A stretch of 64,000 bases of DNA from Plantago ovata (lineage: Eukaryota > Streptophyta > Magnoliopsida > Lamiales > Plantaginaceae): the NCBI GenBank assembly GCA_028274465.1, contig CM051456.1, positions 20,803,033-20,867,032 of the forward strand, written 5' to 3'. Below, piece by piece: positions 39,557-50,515 of the stretch; position 1 is the stretch's first letter; each line of letters begins with the position of its first letter. The position numbers and the translations under genes were made by a program. The notes under the pieces were generated by a model that saw only the letters and a program-made list of their open reading frames with translations, was not told the origin of the DNA and ran no database searches.

Positions 39557-39697
39557 AATAATCACGGTTTTTATCATTATGTGACAACGAAGCATAGCTC
39601 AGTTTGGTAAGGTGCTTCACCTCCAACCAATAGGTTGAGGGTTTGAGTCACCACTTTGCCGATTCAAGAAAAATAATCACGATTTTTATGTCATTAT
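39557..39697 (+). mobile_element. Minimal tRNA-derived SINE with about 24-bp target duplications
   Basis: Body 39581-39672: AGCATAGCTCAGTTTGGTAA contains a tRNA A box, and GAGGGTTTGAGTCACC a B box 35-40 bases on, i.e. an RNA polymerase III promoter. The body is only about 92 bases, essentially the tRNA-related head plus a short A-rich end. It is flanked by AATAATCACGGTTTTTATCA-type direct repeats (39557-39580 and 39673-39697) differing at two positions, as expected for LINE-assisted insertion. Confidence 0.7.
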
Positions 39698-42600
39698 ATT
39701 TGATGATGTCAAAATATGTTCTACGAACTTAAATACATTCTAAGACAAACCTGGGTCCCTGACTTAGGGAAGTTGGTCAACGAAGGTCATACCCCCAACC
39801 AACATATATTCAGAGGTGCAAAGTAAGAAATGGCCTCGAGCCCCAAACAATACTCATCAAGAGACAAGAGGACCAGAGAAGAGCCAACCATGTCCGAGAG
39901 CACTCCCTGAGTCACCTCGACTAACTCATGTCCGTACGAGGTCAAACTTGGTCACCATGTCAAATCCCTAATCCTCAACTATATGGGACACATTCCTATG
40001 ATCATAGTTAGCTAGTCATTTATGACACTTATTCACGATACTAGAGCTTAGCTTAATTGCGAGCAACTCACAGTTAAAAAAGTCTACCCATGGGCTTGGT
40101 TTTGACAAGCTGGTCTCGTAGTGCTAACCCCCCCCCCCCTCCCCCGCGGGAAGTGTTCATGTTCTAGCAACTCAAGTGCACGTAGGTCTTGAAGGTCATT
40201 GGAGTCTTGAATAATCCTTCTAGTAACACATACTTCCGAGTCCGCCCCACGCTGTAAGGAGTACTCCCAACTGATTTACCCCGCATCAATATCATTTACA
40301 ACACTAGCGAGACATGCATCACCTAGAAATCCATGTGGTCCCAAGTATAACTTCAATCACGAATCTTCAAGTAGGAATCCAGCAAAGTTGGACCTACCAG
40401 ACCTGTTCGAGGGTATGTCAATTGATTCTCTTTTAAGAACCCTTGCTCATATTTTTCAAAAATATAGCAGTTGGAATCCTACTCGAGGATATAGGGAACT
40501 TCAATCACCCATGTCATCACAATCGACAAAAGTGACATGATACCTGAATAAATAGTGTCCATGTTATATCCTATAAAAACACCAAGAGTTATTAATGACG
40601 TATTTACCGTACATATAACCAGCTATACTACGATATGTGCTTCAAGGTTTCTACCAGTGATCATTGTTAGTCATTCTCTAAGTTGTCTGAAGCAATAATA
40701 CACATACATGCGGGTCCTATATACACACATGTATACTCCAATTTTATGTTTCTTGCATATGCATTAAATTTCTCCATACCATAAAATAAACATTGAATAC
40801 ATAAATTAAATAAATAATAATAATTATAATTATGATTATAAAATAAAAAAATAATAATAAAGAGAAGGAAAGGGACTCGTCTTGGGCTTTACTGAGGTCA
40901 TGGACTGTGTCTCTAGAGCCTCTTGTATCCCCCTTGCCTTGGTATTTCACTGATTTTACGTTTTGATCATGTTATCAATTTGTTTCGAACATAAGGTTCA
41001 ATCGGAGTATGCCCTTATCTTGGATATATTCTCTTTGATCTCCTATGGATATATTCTCTTAGAAGGAAAGGGTTTTTATAAGGACACTCGTGATTACAAT
41101 TAGTGAAATGAAATCTACGTGCTCCGTGAAAAACGAAATTTGCTTTGAGCAAAAGGCGGTGACTTTCCAGAAGGTGACAAATTAAGTAATTAACCTGAAT
41201 TGCGTTTTATTAAATTAATTAAATTTCAAAAGAAATTTGATCCACTGTTTGTTTTGTTTGTCTCCATCTTTACCACTATATACCAAGCGTATCATACAAG
41301 TAAACCTAGCCAGTCAAACACTGTACAATATTAAATGAGGCAACCACCAACCAACCATCCTCATCATGTTATATGTTAATGTTATGTTATGTTTACTAGA
41401 ACTCCGTAGTAAGTAGTAGTACTACTTGAGTATTAAATTCAAATCGACCTATACTTTCTCACTTCTCGTCCACCAAAATATAACCTGCACTAAACAATAT
41501 CGATCCACACTCCACAGAAATGAGGGGGGCCGGGGGTTACTATAACATGCACAGGTACGTTATTGTTTCCAGAGTTCCTGTACAGCGATGTAAAAACTAC
41601 TCCAGGGCTAACTGAAACTCTTCTCCAATCCATTCGGAATAACCATAGCGAGCGACATATTTCGATCTATTCATTTATATCAATTTCTATACATCACAAA
41701 ATTAAGAAATTTGTTAGTGGGTCTTGTGACCAAATCAATCAATACATTATTAAAACCCATACTAAACGGATTGAAATAGGATCCGTCTTTATAAATAAGG
41801 TGTCTAGTTCATACAAAACAATTCGGGTATTGATTCAGCCGTAGTAATAGGATTGGCTTTGATTCGGACCTCAAATGTAATGTGCTTGTTGAGTAATAAA
41901 TGTATACCACATTAATTAAAGTTGGGTGTTCTAGCTATCAGACACAAGTGACTAGATCCTTGATTTCTAGAAATCTTGTCGGATGTTCAACACAAGTAAC
42001 ATGCATTACGTTCATATGCCCAATCTCATGTAAGCCAGCGTAAAGTGTCCCAAGATACGAGTTGGTAGCCATGCGGTTCATCTCGCAAGTAACGTGAAGT
42101 TCAACATGTTAAGTTGCTCGGGTCTTGTTTATGTATTGCTCGGTTAAGTCTTCTCAAAGCCTAACACCCAAGTGTCTTCTCATGGTTTGACACTTTACCG
42201 CGCATCAAAGTTTACAAATAGAAATTCAAATGGAAGTAGAGGAATACCCTTCAATCAGAGTATTGAAATCATAGTATAAGGTGAGATCTGATGGGTTTAA
42301 ACTTCGACGGATATATAAGATTTATATACATGTATTTGGAGCACGGTAAATGAGTATTTTAGGACTTAGAACCAGGAATAGGGCAATTAAAATTTTCGTT
42401 TAAAAAAAATCAGAGCATTGGAATTGAACCTGTTTTCACTAGCAGGCTAAACTTCATGTTTTCCGTAACCAATTGAAAGATTATGATATATGATCTGTGA
42501 GTTGTCATTTTAATGAAAAATAATGAAATGAACAAGGAGCAATAATAGAAGGAAGCAATATAAATGAGAGGGAAGATCTACAAGTAGCAGGCAAAGGAGC

Positions 42601-43375
42601 GTATGGTACAAGCAAGAGGTCCACGTAAAAAATGAAAACAAAAAGGAAAAAGAATATTCTTTATTATAATTATTTGTTTCATTAATAATTTACTCTTTTG
42701 TCAACTATACTTATATTTAATCACACATTATTTTAAATTTTAAATTATATGGATATAATTTTTTTAAATAAGTACTTGAAGTTATTTTTTGAAAGTTATA
42801 TAAGTATAATTTATATCATAATAATTTATTAGCTTTTTTAGAAAGAATTATTAATATAATTTAATTGTAATATAAATCCAATTATATACAGTTCACGAAC
42901 AGAAACTTTGTTAAAAACAAGGATTATGATTTAGAATGAAACGCGTAATGCTAGTACAGTAGTACTACTACTTCTAAATGTGGCTATATGAAACACCACG
43001 CTATGATGATGTCACGCTCCGAATCGAGACCGTCTATCCTGTGGATGATACCGTGTGGGTCCCTGGTTGAGTGAGGTGAGCCACGTGTGGCTGTGACACT
43101 GGTCACATACGACCAACCGCCGCGCATAGGATTACGGGCTTAGATGTCGACTCCACGTGGGGCCTTCTCGTTTCCATTCGAATCTCCTCAAATCAAATGT
43201 GTATTGTATTGTAATAGTTACCGATAACTTGTTGTAGTAGGATTATCCTTAAACTATTTCATCATCTTGTTGATGTAATAATAATAATATACTTATCTTT
43301 TGCTTACCTTCTTTAATAATATTCATTCATGCCGCTAATCAAGTTCCTATCGTTAGTGGCAAGGAATTTTCGATT
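39698..43375. other. Intergenic, partly repeat-like DNA without a recognised gene
   Basis: The part 39.72-40.72 kb is less AT-rich than its surroundings and looks like a decayed retroelement LTR-type sequence, but no ends or coding parts can be shown. A C-rich tract lies at 40130-40145. At 43.0-43.19 kb a GC-richer patch contains CACGTG twice. Nothing else is supportable. Confidence 0.4.
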
Positions 43376-43378
43376 CAT

Positions 43379-43483
43379 ATATGTAGCATTATTAATATGT
43401 CATCAAATCTTTCGTAGTAGTTGAGTGGTAAGATGAGATATTTTATATTTAAAAGGTTATGACATATTAATAATGCTACATAT
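43379..43483. repeat. Short hairpin element, 24-bp perfect arms
   Basis: ATGTAGCATTATTAATATGT and its exact complement form 24-bp arms at 43379-43402 and 43460-43483, around a 57-base loop. The loop reads GTAGTTGAGTGGTAAGATG, vaguely tRNA-like. It may be a tiny MITE or a SINE head that inserted into one arm. Confidence 0.55.
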
Positions 43484-43675
43484 TAATTATGGTTGTGGAT
43501 AAACTTAAAAATCGAATTTATTAACGCACAAAATAAATTAAAAATAAAAAGATTAATGAAGTTAGATGATTCAGGTTCAAATTAGACTTTATTTTTGAAA
43601 TGGCTAAAAATAGGAATTGATATGGTCCGGTCCATATTTTGGTTTGATCCGATATTATCTAACTCAATCTATTTA

Positions 43676-43806
43676 GGCTAGTTATATAGTTAGGGCTAAA
43701 ATTATTAATGTCATAGAAATTTGTGCACTTTTAGAAATGATTAGTGTTTATAAAAGGTAAATAGTTTATGACATTAGTAATTTTAGCTTTGGCTCTATCA
43801 CTAGCC
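43676..43806. mobile_element. Short foldback MITE, 40-bp imperfect arms
   Basis: Left arm 43676-43715 starts GGCTAGTTATATAGTTAGGG; the complement of 43767-43806 starts GGCTAGTGATAGAGCCAAAG; both continue GCTAAAATTA(T/C)TAATGTCATA. The element is 131 bases and lies ten bases before the first Helitron-like unit. Confidence 0.6.
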
Positions 43807-44048
43807 ATCTCTTTATATTAGAAACTGCGTCACACACTACGCGTGTGAAGCGTAATCTTGTAAAAATTTTTTTTTTTATTAAATAATGTATTGAAATGAA
43901 TGGAGTAAATATATAATCTTCACATAATAACTTCAAACGTAACAAAAACTAACTAATTCAGTAATTAAACTTAACATAAATGGCGTCCTATATAAATGTA
44001 TATATAGTTTTTGTAGTTATGCAATTAATAGTTTTGAATTGAACGATA

Positions 44049-44309
44049 TTAGACGTGCGAAAAGTATTCTTCCGATGAGTTAAGAACCATCAGATACATC
44101 TGTAGACTTCGGAAACATTCAACTTCGAAATCTGTAATGCAGCTTTCGCATGTTAATTGGTGTTCTTCGTCAGTTGAATATATTGCCATGTATGTCATTA
44201 TTATCTCTTGCCATTTTATTTCGTCGATGCCTTTTGTTATGTCAATGCTGCAATATGGACGGTATTCAAATTTCAAGTGGCCTAGTGTCCTCAGGTTCTC
44301 TATCATCAA
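44049..44309 (-). pseudogene. Possible captured gene fragment in Helitron-like unit 1
   Basis: An 86-residue open frame reading LRTLGHLKFEYRPYCSIDIT and later CITDFEVECFRSLQMYLMVL. The hydrophobic, Leu-rich layout is reminiscent of the C-terminal part of plant F-box/LRR-type proteins, but I cannot name the parent. Helitrons frequently capture exons. Units 2-4 keep only the 3' portion. Confidence 0.3.
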
Positions 44310-44338
44310 ACCAAAATTGACGTTTTGGTTTATAAATA

Positions 44339-44594
44339 CTTCCTCTGTCCAATAACAAGTGTACCACTTAGTTTTGTTGACTTTTTTTAGGAGTATTTTG
44401 ACCTCAAATTATTTGTAAACATTCAAGTAAAATAATTTAAAAATTTATATTATGAAAATAAAAACATTCTAATTTCATAATATGATATTTTTAATTATTT
44501 TATCGTATGATTTTAAGAATAATTTAATGTCAAAATGATCATCGAAAAAATCAACATAATCAAGTGTTACATTTATTATTGGACAAATGAAGTA
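44339..44594. mobile_element. Stowaway-like MITE nested in Helitron-like unit 1
   Basis: Left TACTTCCTCTGTCCAATAAC, right complement TACTTCATTTGTCCAATAAT, with arms AGTTTTGTTGACTTTTT / GATTATGTTGATTTTTT and GACCTCAAATTAT / GACATTAAATTAT. In units 2-4 only the right portion of this MITE remains, fused to upstream Helitron sequence. Confidence 0.75.
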
Positions 44595-44987
44595 TGTATT
44601 TTTTTCATAAGAAAATATCATGACTAATTTTAAATTAAGTATATAGTACGACCATACAATTTTGTGTTAAAAATAAAAATTTAAGAAAAGAATAAATAAA
44701 AAATAAAAAAATTACGTCGATAAAATTCGAACCCAACACCTTCAACTAAAATAATGATACAAATAATAGAGTAAAATTACACCAACAAGATTCGAACCAA
44801 ACACCTTCAATAAAATAATAATACAAATAATGGAGAATTAATCACGCCAACAGGATTCGAACCCTATATCTTTTAATTAATTAATGACACATGTACGCAC
44901 CAGATTGAATTTGAATAAGTAAGATCAACGGACTAAAATTGATTGGTAGGTCAATCAATTGGGTAAATCAATCGGCTTATTATATTA

Positions 44988-46286
44988 CTAGGAACCGCAT
45001 CACACGCTATGCGTGTGAAGCGTAATCTTGTAAAGCATTATTATTTTATTAAATAATATATTGAAATAAATGGAATGAATATATAATCTTCACATAATGA
45101 CTTCAAACGTAATAAAAGAATAACTAATTGAGTAACTAAACTTAATATAAATGGTGTGCTATAAATGTATATAGTTTTTGTAGTTATGCAATTAATAGTT
45201 TTGAATTGAACTATATTAGACATACGAAAAGTATTCTTCCGATGAGTTAAGAACCATCAGATACATCTCTAGACTTTGGAATTATTCAACTTCAAAATCT
45301 GCAATACATCTTTTTCGCATGTTAATTGGTATTCTTCATCAGTTGAATATATTGTCAAGTGCTTCATATAAACATTCTAGTTTCATACTATGATGTTTTT
45401 AGTTATTTTTATCGGATGATTTAAGAATAATTTAAGGTCAAAATGACCATCGAAAAATCAACAAAATCGAGTGTTACATTTATTATTGGACGGAGGAAGT
45501 ATGTCTTTTTTTATAAGAACATATCATGGTTATTTTTAAAATTAAGTATAATACGTCATACAACTTTATGTTAAAAAATAAAAATTTAAGAAGAGAATAA
45601 ATAAAAAAGAAAAAAATTACGTCAATAAGATTCAAACGCAACACCTTCAACTAAAATAATAATACAAATAATAGATAAAAATCACGCCAATAAGATTCGA
45701 ACCAAACACCTTCAATAACAATAATAATAAAAATAATGGAGAAAAATCACGCCAACAGGATTCGAGCCCTACATCTTTTAATTAACTAATGACACATGTA
45801 CGCATCAGATTGAAATTGGATAAGCAAGATCAACGGATTAAAATTGATTGGTAGGTCAATCAATTGGGTAAATCAACACGGAGGAAGTATGTCTTTTTTT
45901 ATAAGAACATATAATGGTTATTTTTAAAATTAAGTATAATACGTCATACAACTTTATGTTAAAAATAAAAATTTAAGAAGAGAATAAATAAAAAAGAAAA
46001 AAATTACGTCAATAAGATTCGAACGCAACACCTTCAACTAAAATAATAATACAAATAATAGATAAAAATCACGCCAACAAGATTCGAACCAAACACCTTC
46101 AATAAAATAATAATAAAAATAATGGAGAAAAATCACGCCAACAGGATTCGAACCCTACATCTTTTAATTAACTAATGACACATGTACGCACAAGATTGAA
46201 ATTTGATAAGCAAGATCAACGGATTAAAATTGATTGGTAGGTAAATCAATTGGGTAAATCAACCGGCTTATTATATTACTTTAATA
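44988..46286 (-). mobile_element. Helitron-like unit 2, with internal 386-bp duplication
   Basis: The minus-strand 3' end has hairpin CACACGCATAGCGTGTG, then ATGCGGTTC and CTAG followed by T at 44987. The unit lacks the left part of the MITE (jump at about 45358, TTGTCAAGTGCTTCATATAA). From CGGAGGAAGTATGTCTTTTT the interior is present twice (about 45490-45875 and 45876-46261). Confidence 0.7.
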
Positions 46287-47191
46287 CTTGGAACCGTCTC
46301 ACACGCTACGCGTGTGAAGCGTAATCTTGTAAAACATTATTGTTTTATTAAATAATATATTGAAATAAATGGAGTGAATATATAATCTTCACATAATGAC
46401 TTCAAACGTAATAAAAAAATAACTAGTTGAGTAATTAAACTTAATATAAATGGTGTGCTATAAATGTATATAGTTTTTGTAGTTATGCAATTAATAGTTT
46501 TTTAGTTGAACTATATTAGGCATAAGAAAAGTATTTTTCCGATGAGTTAAGAACAATCAGATACATCTATAGACTTTGGAAACATTCAACTTCAAAATCT
46601 GCAATGCATCTTTTTTCGCATGTTAATTGGTATTCTTCATCAGTTGAATATATTGTCAAGTGTTTCATATAAACACTCTAGTTTCATAATATGGTGTTTT
46701 TCGTTATTTTTATCATATGATTTAAAAATAATTTAAGGTCAAAATGACCATCGAAAAAGTCAACAAAATCAAGTGTTACATTTATTATTGGACGGAGAAA
46801 GTATGTCTTTTTTTTATAAGAACATATCATGGTTACTTTTAAATTAAGTATAATACGTCATACAACTGTATGTTAAAAAATAAAAATTTAAGAAGAGAAT
46901 AAATAAAAAAGAAAAAAATTATGTCAATAAGATTCGAATCCAACACCTTCAACTAAAATAATGATACAAATAATAGAGAAAAATCACGCCAACAAGATTC
47001 GAACCAAACACCTTCAATAAAAATAATAAAAATAATGGAGAAAAATCACGCCAACAGGATTCGAACCTTACATCTTTTAATTAAGTAATGACACATGTAC
47101 GCACCAGATTGAAATTGGATAAGCAAGATCAACGGATTAAAATTGATTGGTAGGGCAATCAATTGGGTAAATCAACCGGCTTATTATATTA
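46287..47191 (-). mobile_element. Helitron-like unit 3
   Basis: Same structure as unit 2 without the 386-bp duplication, about 905 bases. The 3' hairpin CACACGCGTAGCGTGTG is perfect; the terminal motif reads CAAG rather than CTAG. It carries the same MITE-left deletion. Confidence 0.7.
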
Positions 47192-48305
47192 CTAGGAACC
47201 GCATCACACGCTACGCGTGTGAAGTGTAATCTTGTAAAACATTATTGTTTTATTAAATAATATATTCAAATAAATGGAGTGAATATATAATCTTCACATA
47301 ATGACTTCAAACGTAATAAAAAAGTAACTAATTGATTAATTAAACTTAATATAAATGGTGTGGTATAAATGTATATAGTTTTTATAGTTATGCAATTAAT
47401 AGGTTTGAATTGAACTATATTAGACATACAAAAATTATTCTTCCGATAAGTTAAGAACAATCAGATACATCTTTAGACTTTGGAAACATTCAACTTCAAA
47501 ATCTGCAATTCATCTTTTTCGCATGTTAATTGATATTCTTCATCAGTTGAATATATTGTCAAGTGCTTCATATAAACACTCTAGTTTCGTAATATGATGT
47601 TTTTAGTTATTTTTATCGTATGATTTAAAAATAATTTAAGGTCAAATGACCATCGAAAAAGTCAACAAAATCAAGTGTTACATTTATTATTAAATGGAGG
47701 AAATATGTATTTTTTTCATAAGAACATTTCATGGTTATTTTTAAAATTAAGTATAATATGTCATACAACTTTATGTTAAAAAATAAAAATTTAAGAAGAG
47801 AATAAATAAAAAAGAAAAAAATTACGTCCATAAGATTCGAACCAACACCTTCAACTAAAATAATGATACAAATAATAGAGAAAATCACGCCAGATTCGAA
47901 CCAACACCTTCAATAAAAATAATAGAGAAAAATCACGCCAACAAGATTCGAACCCTACATCTTGTAATTAACTAATGACACATGTACGCACCAGATTGAA
48001 ATTAGATAAGCAAGATCAACGGATTAAAATTGATTGGTAAGTCAATCAATTGGTCAAAATTACGTCCATAAGATTCGAACCAACACCTTCAACTAAAATA
48101 ATGATACAAATAATAGTGAAAATCACGCCAGATTCGAACCAAACACCTTCAATAAAAATAATAGAGCAAAATCACACCAACAAGATTCGAACCCCACATC
48201 TTGTAATTAACTAATGACACATGTACGCACCAGATTGAAATTAGATAAGCAAGATCAACGGATTAAAATTGATTGGTAAGTCAATCAATTGGGTAAATCA
48301 ACAGA
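47192..48305 (-). mobile_element. Helitron-like unit 4, with internal 240-bp duplication
   Basis: Minus-strand 3' end: CACACGCGTAGCGTGTG, ATGCGGTTC, CTAG then T. The same MITE-left deletion as units 2 and 3. The segment from ATTACGTCCATAAGATTCGA to GTCAATCAATTGG occurs twice (about 47820-48055 and 48057-48292). The outer 5' edge, TCTGTTGATTTACCC on the minus strand, starts with the TC typical of Helitrons. Confidence 0.65.
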
Positions 48306-49535
48306 CTTATTATATTACTTTATACTTTAATACTTTAAGATGAGAGGAGTTATAAGGGTGATGGGATAAAATAACACATAAGAGGTTTGGCATTCGAACA
48401 CCGACAGGAGACATAAGGATAAGGTGGCATAGCCATATTAGAGTTTTAGATTTTTTTTATTTTTTTATTTTATTTTATTTTATTTTTTTTAAAACGCCTC
48501 TTTGTATTGGATTTAGGATCTTTTGGGACAGTTTATTTAGACAAGCCAAGTCTAATTTAGAGACAACAACCGGTGAAGAATTGAACCAACTAGCGCGCTA
48601 GTTATGGACTTGTGGTATTTCAATAAACAACGAAATACTATAGTACTGCGGTCCTAACTTTTAGAGTCCTGTGTCAAAATTCATAATATACAACAAACAT
48701 TAACTGTGGAAAAGTAGGTTTAAAAAAATAAACAAAAAAATGTTCATCATAAGTTTCAAACTCGAGGCCTAATAAATAACAAGAGACTTAAACCATGTAT
48801 TGTCACCACTTAGACATGACATTTATCTAAACTTTTAACATACACATAAATATATAACCATTACACAAGATTAAAATGAGACCTCAAATATTATGAGGCC
48901 CTGTACAGTTGGGCAGACTGCACATGGCTTGAGCCGCCCTTTATACTAGCCATTCACCTTCCGTACCAAATTGCCGCATATAATTATTTGCCGATAGTTG
49001 ATTTAAGTTTTGAATATTGATCGCTGATCAGTCAATAATGTTTAATTTTGAAACATTTTGCCGCTTGATTTGTCATGTGGACATCTTTAAAGTTTAGCTA
49101 ACTGCTCGATGAATAAGTCATGTTTTAACATTTATTGAGACGTACGCTCCAAAAAGGAAGCTTGTGATTTTTTTATAAAAACAATTGATATTGATAGGAT
49201 TGAAAATGACTCTTAGAGTTATTTTACTTATTTATATTACTATATATTTTGCGAAATGTTATCATGATGAATTATAAATTTGAGTAAAATAGCTGGATAA
49301 TTAATAAGACAAAACTTATTAGTATGTCATTAGTACTGTAGATTTGACTCACTTTTGGGATATCGAATGTAGATCGATGGACGTATTATATTGCTAGCAC
49401 ATCATCCATCATGGCCAGTTAATTTGATGTTACAACATACATTTCGTTTTCCTAAATAATTCATTAACTTATTAATATCGATAGATATACTCATTCCGTC
49501 AAATCAATTGTAGCCTAGTTAGTTATATGAAGTAA
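48306..49535. other. Intergenic DNA with simple repeats
   Basis: T-rich pentamer repeats (TTTTA) at 48450-48490. A decayed transposon-like stretch ends near 48945 in GGGCAGACTGCACATGGCTT. No gene recognised. Confidence 0.4.
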
Positions 49536-49539
49536 ACTA

Positions 49540-50515
49540 TAGTACTCCCTGTATTTGTAAAAAATAGTCCACTTGATCATATGTTGATCCAACTTATTAT
49601 TTACGGTTCACTAGTCCAAATTGTTCTAATGACAATTCAACTTTGACCATTTGATCACGAATTAGTATACGGTTCAGGTTCAGTTAGAGTCAGTTGCTAA
49701 CTACATGTGGTGACCATCTAGCACCCGAAGGTCACCGGGTCTACAAAAGTCATCCGGTCTATAAAAGTCGCCGGGTACCTCTTCCCACAAATATTATATT
49801 GGTGCCACATTTTAGAAGTCTCCAAATGCCTTGAAAGGCCATCAAAATCAAAGGAGGCGCCTCAATGGCTAGAGGTGACCTAACAGTGGTCGCCTACGAA
49901 CTCCTAAAGCGATCACTCATTAGTTCGCTCTCCTAACGTTAATTCGGTTGTCTTGCAACTTGTTGACCAAAATGGCCCTTGACTCCCTCAACGTTCACTA
50001 ACGTTCTGACCAACACACACTTTGCTAACTATCCGAATACTATGGGCGAAGTGGCAGAAAGAGTCCGCAAGACCTAATATAAAAAGGGGATTGAGGGAAA
50101 GAAAAGATCATCCAATTGCAACTTATTCAAGCTCGTCACTTACAATTATCCTCTGAGAAGATCAAACTTACAAAATCCATCGTACTCCGACATCTGCACT
50201 TACATATTCAATTAGCTCCATAAGAATCCATAGCCGCACACCCAGAACCTGAGAAAAATCTATCTTGGCGCGCCGGAGACCTAGATTTCTCATTGTTCGC
50301 CGACATCGATTCTGGCTAAGTTTCTATTTACTCACACGTTTAATTTATTCTTATTATCACAAATTCGCTAACTTAAGCGTCAGAGTCCATATGGTCGGCA
50401 CCACACTGGTGTCCAAGTGGAATCTCACGCTTACTCGATTGTTGATCTTGCCAGGTCGCCACGCTTTAGTTTTTGCTAATCCTTTGTCTCGCAGGTAATT
50501 GGTGCCCACGAATGA
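49540..50515 (+). mobile_element. Ty3/gypsy LTR with primer-binding site (fossil)
   Basis: An LTR-like region with a TATAAAAAGG box at 50078-50087, CT-rich downstream part and an end at GCA (50493), followed by AATTGGTGCCCACG, the usual primer-binding sequence of plant Tat/Athila-group gypsy elements. The left edge is approximate. The internal domain is not recognisable downstream, so this is a broken remnant. Confidence 0.55.

Larger units (their letters stand above)
43818..44987 (-). mobile_element. Helitron-like unit 1 (oldest structure, complete MITE inside)
   Basis: Read on the minus strand the unit ends in a 7-bp-stem hairpin (CACACGCGTAGTGTGTG) followed after nine bases by TTCTAAT, matching the Helitron 3' layout hairpin + CTRR|T. 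No Rep/helicase gene is present, so it is non-autonomous. Unit 1 contains a complete Stowaway-like MITE (44339-44594) and an open frame at 44309-44049 that the other units partly lack. It shares with them the GATTCGAACC repeats and the end ATTGATTTACCCAATTGATT. Confidence 0.65.

Noticed and set aside
40744-40950. 68-residue frame with poly-isoleucine
   Set aside because: It derives from an AT microsatellite (AATAATAAT) and has no coding character.
43010-43190. GC-richer patch with CACGTG boxes as a promoter
   Set aside because: No gene follows within a reasonable distance; more probably a fragment of a repeat.
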